NCBI GenBank assembly: GCA_948567375.1
Contig: OX419756.1
Coordinates: 20,775,001 to 20,839,000, forward strand
DNA from: Lunularia cruciata
Taxonomy: Eukaryota > Streptophyta > Marchantiopsida > Lunulariales > Lunulariaceae
Direction: 5' to 3'
DNA length: 64,000 nt
Under the pieces are notes generated by a model. It made no database searches. It saw only the letters and a program-made list of their open reading frames with translations, and was not told the DNA's origin. The position numbers and the translations under genes were made by a program. The first letter of the stretch is position 1; each line of letters opens with the position of its first letter. Shown piece by piece: positions 12,115 to 22,639 of the stretch.

Positions 12115-13530
12115 ATGGGAGAATCAACCATGTGCAATTGGCCTCATCTCTGTAAAGGTCCTCCTCATCCTCCCACATATCTGACCTATTGATAATATAG
12201 TTGTGCAATATAACACAAGCAAAAATCTAACCCAAGAGATGTGCATTACTTTTTTGTATTGTTTAATTTCACTGTCAATTCCCTCAATGAATGCCACCAA
12301 TCTTTCAATATACCAAGGCAAGTGTTTATTTAAAGACCTTGTTCTAGCTACACATCAATTGAAGTCCTTCCTTTCTTGCAAATTTGCTTGTTTGAACAAG
12401 TGCATCAAGTGATTCATATGCACATATCTCACATCTTCTAATAAATACTGGTTTGTATCGAAGGAAATACATGCTTCTCTTAGGTTTAGGTCCAACCAAA
12501 GCTCTGATCTCTTTAACCATGTCATATCATGATACAAACCAAGCACCCTTGTGAAAAACTAGTTTATTTGTTAGCCATCCACACTTGACCCAATGCTCTT
12601 ACACAACAACGATTCTTCCTCAGTCATCCACAACTCAAGATAACTTTTCCATTAAGCACACTGATGTCAAAGCACAAGTCGTTCATTAATCATCTACCAC
12701 TCAGTTCAACACTTTCATAAAGCACACATTCAATGTAGATTCCATCTCACCTCTTGCAAAGTGTGTAACCTAATGCTTGTTCCTATTAGTTGAGTGACTT
12801 CCCTTCCAACTGAAATACACTTCCCCACCAATGTTGGGCTTCTATGAAAAAGGAAAAATCATTCTATCCACTAGGCCAACACATCCAAGAAATCCTTCAC
12901 GTGAAAATATAGGGGAAAATCTATTCTCTCCCTAACTCCTAGCCATTGCATTTCCTTTTTGAGAATGTACAACATAGCAATTATAACTCTCTTCATAAAT
13001 TTACTTGTGGATCCTACACTAATAAGTTCATTCTCCTTGCAACACAAGCTTTATTATGAAAAAAGTGATCTAATCCTAATGCAACTTGGAGCCATACAAG
13101 TGTTTGGTGTCTGCTGGGCTCCCTTCTTCTCTTGAAGACATTGTGCTCTTGATCAAATTCACTAACATTACAAAAAGATTCCATATCCATTCTAACAAGC
13201 TGTTTGAAAGCAAGAGGATCAAGTACAAAGGAAAAAATTGTATACAAATTCAATACTACGAGAACTTTGACATTTCTTGTTCAAGTATTGCCTCTCATGT
13301 ATAAATGTCCACCGTTTGAAAAGTCTATCTAGCACACCCATGTCTAAATCATCTCCTTCTTCACTCCATCCCTCTTCCCTTTTATCCAAATCCCAACTAA
13401 AATATGAATCCCAAAATGAATCAGACCATTCACCATCTGACCATTCTTCATAATTTTCTAGAAATTTTGCTCTATAAATACATATTGATTTTTTCAATTC
13501 CTTCATTAGCAATGTCCAAGTACTCATATG
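12115..13530 (-). pseudogene. Decayed PIF/Harbinger-type transposon nuclease
   Basis: Read 13530 to 12115 on the minus strand. An acidic N-terminal stretch (DLDMGVLDRLFKRWTF) comes first, followed by a segment ending HQTLVWLQVALG that resembles the N-terminal part of HARBI1-like nucleases. Near the end, in a shifted frame, ACVILHNYIINRSDMWEDEE matches the family's conserved C-terminal ACxxLHNxI motif, preceded by RWWHSLRELTVKL, which resembles the upstream LK-R-F segment. Harbinger nucleases cut and paste DNA with a DDE active site; the acidic residues cannot be located confidently here. Frames change at least three times and several stops interrupt it. No terminal inverted repeats were located. 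Confidence 0.62.
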
Positions 13531-13559
13531 AAGCCTTTTGGCATTATGGATTCCACCAA

Positions 13560-14363
13560 TACCTATGAGGAATTCTAGCTCTCACCTACAACCTTGTAAA
13601 ATCCAATTTATTTTTGTGTCTCAAGAACTTTGCCGCTTCTCAAGAACTATAAATGGGATGTATTGGATATGAAAGGTGCAACTAAATTTTCAAACAATTT
13701 GTCAACTAGTGCAGCTGAATTGTCAATAGATTGAGGGATATGCCATCAAGGAGCTATCCAAAAAGCAATTCTTCTCAACTTTTTTGGGAACTAGTGAAGT
13801 TGAATTCTCACTTAATCAAGAGATATGGCTTTGAAGAGCTATGAAGAAGGGAATTTTTGTCTTCACACTAAGGATCTATGAACAAAAGAAATAATTTTTT
13901 AATTTTGTATTTCTTTCACATTCAAATTGTGAAATTTGAAATGCTACCCATCAAAAACCTTCCATATGTGATATTTCAAAATGGTACCCATCAAATGGCA
14001 TCTATGAACAAGGGAAGGTATTACCTTTCATTCAAACTATAGTGACATCTCAATATGTGTGAGCTTGACACATGTTCATCCATTTCAAATTGGTTTAATG
14101 CACTCTCATTAAGATTTATCGGGCGTCTTGTAATTCTTGTAAGATCTTGACCCATTCTTCCTTTACGGCAATGTGTTTTATCCTATTGTTTTTCTTTGTA
14201 GCACTAGACATATCCCACATCATTATATGGGCTCCTGTACATTTTGTTAATGAGATCGTTACAACATCCAAAACGCTTAAACTGAATCCCTCTATTATTG
14301 AGTTATTTTTTTACAAAGCTGCAGATATTGTTCCAAAAACCAGTAAATCCTCTATGAAATAAG
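13560..14363. other. Unassigned AT-rich spacer
   Basis: Contains internally similar stretches, for example ATGGTACCCATCAAATGGC and a variant about 50 bp earlier near 13945, but no gene. A 71-codon plus frame at 14147 has no recognisable motif. Confidence 0.45.
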
Positions 14364-14433
14364 TTTTGCAGCTTTTCAAGATCTTAAACAAAATTAATTT
14401 TTGCAGCTTTTCAAGATCTTAAACAAAATTAAT
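14364..14433. repeat. Tandem duplication, 35 bp x 2
   Basis: Two adjacent copies of a unit containing TTTTGCAGCTTTTCAAGATC followed by TTAAACAAAATTAA, with a period of 35 bp. The second copy runs into a T-rich tract at the edge of the family B 3' tail. Confidence 0.88.
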
Positions 14434-14454
14434 TTTTTCATTTATTTTTTTATT

Positions 14455-15010
14455 TTTTTTGTGCCCCAAAGGAAAGGGAAAAGAGTACAAAGCACACATA
14501 AGTGCAAAAGGAAAAACAAGCACAAGGGACCAGAAACACAAACCCAAATCTACAATAGGGAAAAAAACACAATAACAACAAGCGCCAATGAAAGTAAGAG
14601 AGTGTAGTCTAATCTTGAATGGTATGGTAGAGGTATTCCAATGGTATATACGGTAAGTGGAGAGGGAGTACTCTAGTTGTGATGGGTGTGCATATCGCCG
14701 CCGTCCATCAATGGAGACCCAAAGCTTGAGTTCATTGCAAAGTGATTGATACATATTGTCGGTAATGTGATATGAGTATGACTAGATAGATAACCAATAC
14801 CCCTCTCCACTACAATGAACTCCGAGTTGCATCCTTGAGGAGACCATTGAAATGATGACAAAGACACCAACAATTCTCAATCTCCAAAAGGACAAAGGTA
14901 TTGGAGGAGAACATTGGTGTGTAGTGGTCCTCCTCGCACCTAAAGGCAATGGTTGCCCTTACTCTCACATGTGTGTATGACTCAGCCCGCAGAAGGTTCA
15001 CAGTCACCAT
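14455..15010 (-). mobile_element. Family B non-LTR fragment: endonuclease C-terminus plus 3' UTR
   Basis: On the minus strand 15010-14800 reads a decayed frame with EEDHYTPMF and NTFVLLEIE followed by CHHFNGLL. It aligns with KDHYAPWLASYTFIPLSMEL in the dead family B copy at 53360-56600 and with LFVPLALELYGAMD in the intact family A protein. This is the segment after the restriction-like endonuclease core. A 3' UTR follows (shared with 57690-58130: GTATCAATCACTTTGCAATG, CTTTGGGTCT, TCTCCACTTACC), then the GTGCTTTGTACTC tail, ending in an A/T-rich tract. The 5' part is missing, as expected for incomplete reverse transcription. Confidence 0.6.
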
Positions 15011-15124
15011 ATCATGTTTTCACCAACATATAGAGCAACATGTAATGTAAAGTACTACCAAAGCATGATTTCACTAACATGTCTAGTAGCAACCCGATTT
15101 TAGCAAAATTGGAAACAAAGTAAC

Positions 15125-15280
15125 AATATATATACAGTAGTACCTCTCTCCGTTCCCGAGCTTTATGCTCTTCTTCTTTTCACTATATATACAGTAGTAC
15201 TTTATTCTCTTCTTCTTTTCACTATATATACAGTAGTACCTCTCTCCGTTCCCGAGCTATATGCTCTTCTTCTTTTCACT
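15125..15280. repeat. Tandem repeat with TATATATACAGTAGTAC units
   Basis: Three units begin TATATATACAGTAGTAC and end CTCTTCTTCTTTTCAC. The first and third also contain CTCTCCGTTCCCGAGC; the middle unit lacks it. This implies expansion followed by an internal deletion, or unequal exchange. Confidence 0.88.
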
Positions 15281-15299
15281 GCAATCTATTTACTTTCTA

Positions 15300-15500
15300 T
15301 TTTCTTCGGGGTATAGTATGTGGGTTGGGGAAATCTGAGTCACGTAGTATAGTATGGGTCAACGTGCACATAAAAGGAACAATCACAAAAATAGATAATC
15401 CGAACGAAAGAGAAAAGTAATACAAAGCACGTGTAAAAAGGAACTCGAGCACGGAGCCCAAAGAAACCCAAGAGACAAAACTGAAGCAAATCCACGACCC
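15300..15500 (-). mobile_element. Family B non-LTR 3' tail
   Basis: On the minus strand it reads TTGGGTTTCTTTGGGCTCC, then GTGCTTTGTATTACTTTTC, then TCTTTCGTTCGGATTATC, matching the other family B tails, for example 1241-1330. No coding sequence precedes it on the minus strand. Confidence 0.55.
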
Positions 15501-16387
15501 CCAACCCCACATAAGGATATGCCCGAGTCCTCAACTATAAATCATTTGTGTTACACCCTCTGCAAATTGCGATCGGCTCTCAAATCTCAAATTTATGATG
15601 ATTGTCAGAATGATGTCCTTGCCGTAAGAATTTTGTGTAAAATACAACTCAGAAATAAAAAGTAACGCATGTTGTAAACTTTGAAAAGGGAAATATATCC
15701 CATGAGATTAACAAAGATTATCAGGTTTTATGATAAAAACAGAAACTTCTTAGATAATGACGATTACATTTGGCCGACGTAATCAATACGCACAGCGCTT
15801 ATCTACATAATATAATTTGCAAAACATCCATAAAAGACTCTTCGGACTTAGGACTATGCCCACTCCATAGTTTTTTAAGCACAAAATGTACCGTCAGTGA
15901 GGATCATTAGCAAGTTCTTGGCATTAGCCGATTCAAGAGAAAAATATTGAAAAGGATTTACTACAACGTAATAAATGTTCAAATTTTAATCCTGGAATCC
16001 ACAGGTACAAATTTTTTGGTAGGTGTACATTGTTTAAATAAATTTATATTTTATGCTTGAACGTTATTGAATAATAGGAAAAATCTTTTGTATAACGTGT
16101 AGGACTTGAATGAGAAACGGATTATTCTAGTGAGACAGAATTCTCTAAGCTTATTCAAAGTAAATAAGTAAATAATAATAAATTTTAAAGCAACTACTCC
16201 ATCAGTGTGTCCTCCTAGATTTGAACTGTGTCAAAGTATTGTAAATGAGAGAAGTGTTCAGAGGCCTTACTAAGTACAACCAGCAATTGAAACCTCTTGA
16301 TACCTTGCACATCCGAACTACATATAGTTGTCAAGGGAACTATAATTTTAAGTTATTACAACGGATGGTTCGCGGTGTATCATCTCA

Positions 16388-16660
16388 TTGTTTGTTGTTC
16401 TAGTTAGAAGGTATGACGATGGACAATGGTACGAATTTCAGATGTTTAAATTCCCTATATTTACAGATTTTTTACCCTCGGATTCTAAGGTAATTCAAGT
16501 AAATTTTACTGAACATATACAATCTCACACGCTTATCAACATTCTTACCTACACCCTCATGGATTCTCTTGTTATTAAGAGGGCTAGGATCTTCTGTTTT
16601 GTCCTGAGGGACTCCAGAGCTTAGCTGTATATTTCTCCTTTGATTGATTTTTTTGATTGA
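16388..16660 (+). mobile_element. Possible family B coding fragment
   Basis: The plus frame includes HTLINILTYTLMDSLVIKRA, which resembles HTHILSNILIDSPLLDRARI of the dead family B copy (54473-54207, minus) and HSLLVDSFIPQATRARL of the intact family A protein. This is the region between reverse transcriptase and endonuclease. The match is short and by eye. An ordinary open frame by chance is possible. Confidence 0.4.
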
Positions 16661-16746
16661 AAACTACTATTTCTTGCTGGATGAGTTTACCATACTATTT
16701 CCTCTACAGTTAGATTTTCCGTGTCTAGCACCTTTTGCTCTATTAC

Positions 16747-16796
16747 ATAACTATGCTTGTGAATCCCATATATAACTATGTTTGTGAATCCCATAT
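16747..16796. repeat. Tandem duplication, 25 bp x 2
   Basis: Unit ATAACTATGYTTGTGAATCC followed by CATAT, period 25 bp, with one substitution between the copies. Confidence 0.85.
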
Positions 16797-16799
16797 GAC

Positions 16800-19205
16800 A
16801 CATAGGATATACACATCTACGATGTACTTTGGTGAAGAGCACGCTAAAATTCATGATTTTGAAATTTGCTTTTGATAAAAAGCACATTATAACTCATGAT
16901 GCTATTTGAGATATTGGGTGATCATATAGTCCACCCAAATATAAATTGAATAATAATTTTCTTTCGAAAGTGAAAGATATTAGAGTGAGCTTTTAATGAT
17001 AGGAGATGTAAATTAATCCATGGTAATTATCAACTCACTGGGAATAGAGTATTTGGTAATAGCAACCATACCAGCAAGAGGAATACGGACCATTGCTACC
17101 AGTGCAAAGAAGACTGTCATGCACCTCGGTTGGTCTCTAGTGCATTTTATACCTTTGGTATTGAAACTCTATGGGTATATTCACCGTCACTTATAGTTTT
17201 CTTTCAGATAGAACATGAGGATCTTTGTGGGGGAGGTCGTAGATTTCATCCCCACATTCACTCATATTTAGATAATGAGTCGCTGTCACCGAACATTGCT
17301 CTCAAGCATGGGATCTTCATAAATATAACATTGAGTTTATATAGGTCTGCATTAACAAAGGGAGCACCTAGATGTGGGATTCTTCTACCCATCCACCATA
17401 TATATCCTTAGAGTACAGTTATCATATAGGTCAAGAATAGACTATCAATATTGGTTAGGTTGTATCTCAACTTGGCCAATTACTGAATTTTCCTTTGGCA
17501 TAAGGATTTTCCATTTTCATTGAGCCTTATGTGTGTTCATTTTTCATTTTTCAGTGCCTTGAAACTTCTTCTTCGCTTTTCATTTCCTTCTTTTATTTCG
17601 AGTTTAATACTTTTTTTATTTTTTTTACTATGCTACTTGGCTCGGTTTCTTCCAGGTTCACATGTAAGCAGGTCTGCAGTTACGAATTTGTGAACGGGAG
17701 AAAGGCACCTCCCAAAAGTTAAACAACGCAATTTCCCTATATGGCATAAATATATGTCCCGGGGGCAACAGTTGGCCTTGCACTTGACTACACTTGGCCC
17801 ATTTACTGAAGAAGGTGGGCTTAGAGAGGTCCGACCGTTGTATATTTGTAAGCTTTTGGTCGTCTTGAAAAGTTTACTTATCTCTATGAAGATGCTCATT
17901 CGCAAGTTTGTCCCTTGCAGAATCTGCATAGGCCGTAAATAATGGAATATGGAGGGAAGGAACTTTCATGATATTGAACCAAACAGCCGTGTGAGAGCTA
18001 CAGTGCTTGTCACAAGTATAATATGTTGCAGAGGTAATAAGGTGACGTCGTGCGTGTTGATTTTCAATTAAACAGAACGAATTATGATCATGCAAATTTT
18101 ACTTGTCTTGTTCTTGCACATAAGACACCCAGCAGGCAACAAGGTATTCCCACCACTTGAATGTTTAGCCACAACACTGTAAAATAGAAGAGTTTATTTT
18201 GAGGTTATCATCTTGTTTGTTTCCGACATTGTCATTTGAATGCCATTACAGTACGTTATTGGGACATGTCTGTACCCCACTCGTCCATCAGACAGTTACG
18301 CTTCTCGTATAATATATTTGTGCATCATTGGCTGTATGGAGAACAATCTTGCTATAATCAAGTACCCTCTTAAAGCTGCAAGTTGCCTAGTCACGTCTCT
18401 TGCATATGAAGTTTGGGGTTGACTTTAAATTACATGAATCATCAAGCATGATAATATAGAAACCCCCTGCTGCATGATGAGGTTTTGCTGCGAATTTCCA
18501 TGCTTATGAAAGCATTTTCAGCACAAAAGGACTCGATTAGTTTTGTCAAAGGGTGTATTTTTGGTACAAGACTACAGAAGCGTCTATTCTGCCGCGATCC
18601 CTTGCTGCTCCTGTGCTCTTTCCCCACGAGTGGTTGTAAACCGTGTACACATCCCCACGAGTGCATCTTGATAAGATACAGTTATACTCCCACGAGTGTT
18701 GAGTAGATCACTGTACAACTATTCTCACGAGTGATGAATAGTAGTGTAGAATATGGACACATGCACTTCTATTCAACTGACCAGTTGACTACGTGGTCGG
18801 CTTTCTCCTCTGTTAACTCCCGAAATTGGAGAGGCTCTATTTGCCAGCTCGAGTTTTCCTATTGTTTGCTGTCGTGCCGAAATATCCCATTCCATTCTAT
18901 TTGCCCGCGAAAGGGCAAAGACACGCCTCACCTGACCGCGTAACTTTCATATGCCTCTCATGTCTTTGAATTTCCTGTTTCTCTTGCGAGCTCGATCGAA
19001 ATCTCCAAGTGCAAGGCAAACAGAAAACAGAAACAGTACAGGGCATGTTGCAAAAGGACGCTACAAATTTGAGAGTTCTCAGTGTTAGTTCTATGTGCTA
19101 GAATCACAGCATATCTCTAATGCATCTGCCTTGATCCTCTGAAAATGTAGAGATGCTCTAGTTCCTCTACCCGCCTTCTTAACTTTCTTAACTTAGCTTT
19201 TTATC
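16800..19205. other. Unassigned, higher-complexity sequence
   Basis: No recognisable gene. Composition is less AT-biased and CpG is more frequent than in the flanking dead elements, so it is perhaps unique host sequence or young unknown repeats. It includes the CACGAGTG motif cluster described separately. Confidence 0.45.
18623..18733. promoter_or_regulatory. Cluster of four CACGAGTG motifs
   Basis: CCCACGAGTG occurs at 18623-18632, 18654-18663 and 18689-18698, with a fourth copy, CTCACGAGTG, at 18724-18733. Start-to-start spacings are 31, 35 and 35 bp, about three helical turns, so the sites would face roughly the same side of the DNA. The sequence between them is not repeated, which argues against a simple tandem duplication and for binding sites or an old diverged satellite. 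No downstream gene is recognised. Confidence 0.45.
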
Positions 19206-20415
19206 CTATACTGAATTTAGGACGCGACGGAGGACACGAACGACGAAGGAAGGGGCGAGAGAGAGGAAGAGAGAAGCATCAGATGAATTTTGGAATTTCA
19301 GAGGGTACATTAATATATACTATGTAGTACACAAGTAAATAGGCAAATCTGTTTGTTTTTGAATTTCGGTTCAATTGAAGAGAATTCAGTAGGAAAATAA
19401 TGAGGACATTTAATCTCTTAGGGTTTCGATGATTATTTCAGTGTGAAAGTGATCGCTCGGGAATTCACTTTCTTATTTGTTTGTTTTCATAATGTAGTTC
19501 CACTGGAACTTAGTTTAAGAACTATGGAGATATAAAGTAGAATTTATGAGTTGTATCTTTTAGTGTTTTTTAAGTTAATTTACATTCATGTGAGGTGGGC
19601 TCTGAGTGTGTGGTGGTTGCGCAAGTACGGGAAATATAGAAGGAATATCTTTTGTTATTATCATTATTCTTATGTTAAGTAGAGGTTCACTTCCTCATGT
19701 AGTGTTGGCTAGGGCGGCCTGGGATATAGCATGGTGGGTTTGTCATAGACATTTTACTTTGCAGGTGTAAAACACTATGTGTGAGAGATGTATGAGGATT
19801 ATGATTGGACGACTTGGGATACATACGCGAGGTGAGTGATCATATCTACATTGTTGAGAGTAGAGGTTATACAAGTTATGTCCACCATTCGTTGACCATC
19901 TTGGGAATACCAATTAAGTTGTGAAAATGATTAGCATTTCAAGCAAGTTGTATTTTGAGGCTTTTTGAGACTAGTTTTTCCTTATCTAAGCCTATTCCAT
20001 ATGCTTCCCCGTGTATTCTATGACAAGGCTCGTGTTGACATGCATTTTTCTTACCACTCAGTCAATTGGAAAATGATCTCTTGGATGAGTTAACATAGTT
20101 CTTATTCCTCTTACTCCCATGATGGTGTTTTTGTTATACTCGAGGGGATATGTGAGATGGCTACTAGATTTTGTAAATTCCAGGTGACCAATTAGGCTAC
20201 TCTACAAGAGGAATCTATTTGGGTTGCATGTTGCAAGAGATATGTCCAGCTACAAGATATTATAGATTTCAGTTTATTACAATGGTACAGGATATGGGAT
20301 CAAGTTAGAGAGTATAGTAGAGCAACAAGAACCCTACATCCCTTTTTTTATAGCTAGTACTTTTGACAAGAGTATCTCTTCCTTACGTTTATTACATCAA
20401 TATACTAATAGTATA
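19206..20415 (+). pseudogene. Family A non-LTR copy (dead), 5' half
   Basis: Begins with purine-rich 5' UTR sequence related to that of the intact element. The zinc-finger segment is readable in broken frames near 19740-19840; GAGGATTATGATTGGACGAC matches the nucleotides encoding KDYDWTTWD in the intact protein. Homology continues through the segment matching FETSFPCPRLFH and LAWFLFLLLPRW, and stops near 20400 at the point matching LRSLHPIAV. The next residues of the same protein resume at about 25797, so this is the left part of one element interrupted by a 5.4-kb block. Many stops and the loss of CpG show long decay. Confidence 0.75.
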
Positions 20416-22537
20416 TTTGGTAAGAGTGGATTTTTCACTTGATGATACATGATGGAAATGACAAAAAATGAGATAAAAGTGTCACTATGATTAATATCTA
20501 TTTTTTCAAGTTTAACCTCTTAGGCAGAGTCAATTCCTATAAGAGGGTGGTGTTGCCAACCTTGGAACACTACAAAATGTAATTAACCAATGATTAGGCT
20601 CATTGTACATTGAATCCAAAAGACTATTGAAGGAAATAGTTCATTCGGAATAAAGTTCACTGCGCTTGAGAACTTTTGCACCTTCTCCTTCTGCCTAGCC
20701 AAATTTCCTTCAGCTATCATTGAAGCAATAACAAGAACTACAATTTTTATTCACATCATGTGGTTTTTCTCATACAAAATCAATAGCAATATGACGCTTT
20801 ACAAATAGGATCCTAGAGCATGCAAATTGAGGGGTAAATGAGATCTTCCCCAAGTCCAATCACCTTGACAACTATGATTGCAACATAATATTGCACGCTT
20901 CCCATAAGGTACCAAGTCACAAGAGTTGAGGTGATCATAATACTCAATCTCTTATGGCAATGTTACTTTTATGATACTCCAAGCATCTGGCCACCTATCT
21001 CTATATTGTTCCTGACAATTGTAGAGTACCTAGAGTTGCACACTCTAGTTCCACACAAATAATTCCTCTCACTCATGTGCTTCTACTCATGTATCAAGAT
21101 TCCTCACTCCCATTCAACTAAGCATGCAATCATTATTACAAAGTATAGACTAATAGACATACACTGATTTGAGAATCTTGATGGTATAATTTTTGTTTTA
21201 CTGCAAAAGAAGGATGCACCAAATGAGCATGGTGATCATCATGCCTAAGCCCCTTATATGTTTACTACTCAACCACAAAGAACTCCAATGGTTACAAAGA
21301 ACATAAAATCTCCCAATTACATCCAAAGCACTTAGTGCTAATCACATCCTATCCACTAACCCTAAACCTAATCCTTAAGCACAAGTGGGTCACTACTATG
21401 GCCACCTTAGTGTGTTGTTGTCTACCTTTAGTTTGCCAGATTTTAGACTAACACAAGGCCTTTGTATCATATTCTAACTACTATGTATGAAGCACATACA
21501 AGAACAAGACATTTGGTCTATGACTACAAGACATACACTATCATACCTACCTCTTAGTACTTTGTATCACAATCTTTCTGTCTATAGAGATTAGAGACAC
21601 TCTTTTCTTTGAACCATTCAAGGAGCTTTTGTGGGAGCCCACATCTAGTTCATTAGTATGTCTTGGACACTCAACATTATACTTCACCATTGACCTCATT
21701 AATTGGTGGTCCTAGTTTCTTATGCTCCATTACCTTTAATTTAAATTGCTTGTACTAACTGATGTTTTCCTTTCAAGTTTTAACAAGGTAAGTCTCCAAT
21801 CCTTGTTGTTCTCTTGCTCACTATTTTGCATTGCAATATACTTTCTTCTGCTTATGCCTATTCTTGCTCTTTAGGTGGAATTGAAGCTTTGGTAACTCCA
21901 TCCTTCCCCTTACTCTGCATTGTTATTTTTTTGAGCTGCAGTTCTGGGAGCAACCAAGTTTGCCTTGGCACTCATGAGCTTTCAAATAGAAACTTGGTTT
22001 GAGGTGTACGGAAATTTGCTCAACTTCTTTGGCATTGATGAAGTTGCACATGCTTTTGAGGAGGCTTACTATGTCCGCCTTCTGCTTCCTTCAATGGATT
22101 TAGTGTTTTTGGACTCATGTGTTCATAACACATGTTATGATATATTCTATCCAGTCTTTGAATGCTTTTCTCTACTTCCTTATTCTTTAAGCAATTTCAC
22201 ACTCTTTTTCTACCTGACTTGATTGTTTCACTTGATGGTTGATTTCATGGCTTTCCACATGGTTCCTACCTTCCAATTAACTTAGTTTTTTGTGTTTAGC
22301 TTGTTGTTGTTGTTTACTTGGAAGCTTTTCTCTCTACTTGTGTTACCTTTTGTTTGATGCATGCTAGTGGTATAAAATTATTTCTCTTCAATTATTTCTA
22401 GATGGCATTTACTTCTGCTTAACTTTGATCAATTGCTTCCATTTCATCTCCTTTCCCTGATTTTATATTAATTTTACCTTGCATATTTCTTGTATACATT
22501 TGTTACACATCATGGATCTCATTTGCATTCAATGAGT

Positions 22538-22603
22538 TCACTAACAACCTCATACAAAACAAACAAAGCTAGCTTTGTTTGTTTTGTATGAGGTTGTTAG
22601 TGA
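22538..22603. repeat. Perfect 66-bp palindrome without spacer
   Basis: Left arm 22538-22570 and right arm 22571-22603 are exact reverse complements, joined at AGCT. Perfect spacer-free palindromes of this size are unstable in most cells, so it is probably recent. Confidence 0.95.
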
Positions 22604-22639
22604 CTTTACATGTCATTGGTACAAATGGATGGTATTGGT

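Noticed and set aside
13219-13527. Acidic 102-codon minus frame as a separate host gene
   Set aside because: It runs directly into the Harbinger-like segment on the same strand and is better explained as that gene's N-terminus.
17130-17411. 93-codon plus-strand frame
   Set aside because: No motif, no partner frames and no exon-like splice pattern that I could support; probably chance in a less AT-rich region.
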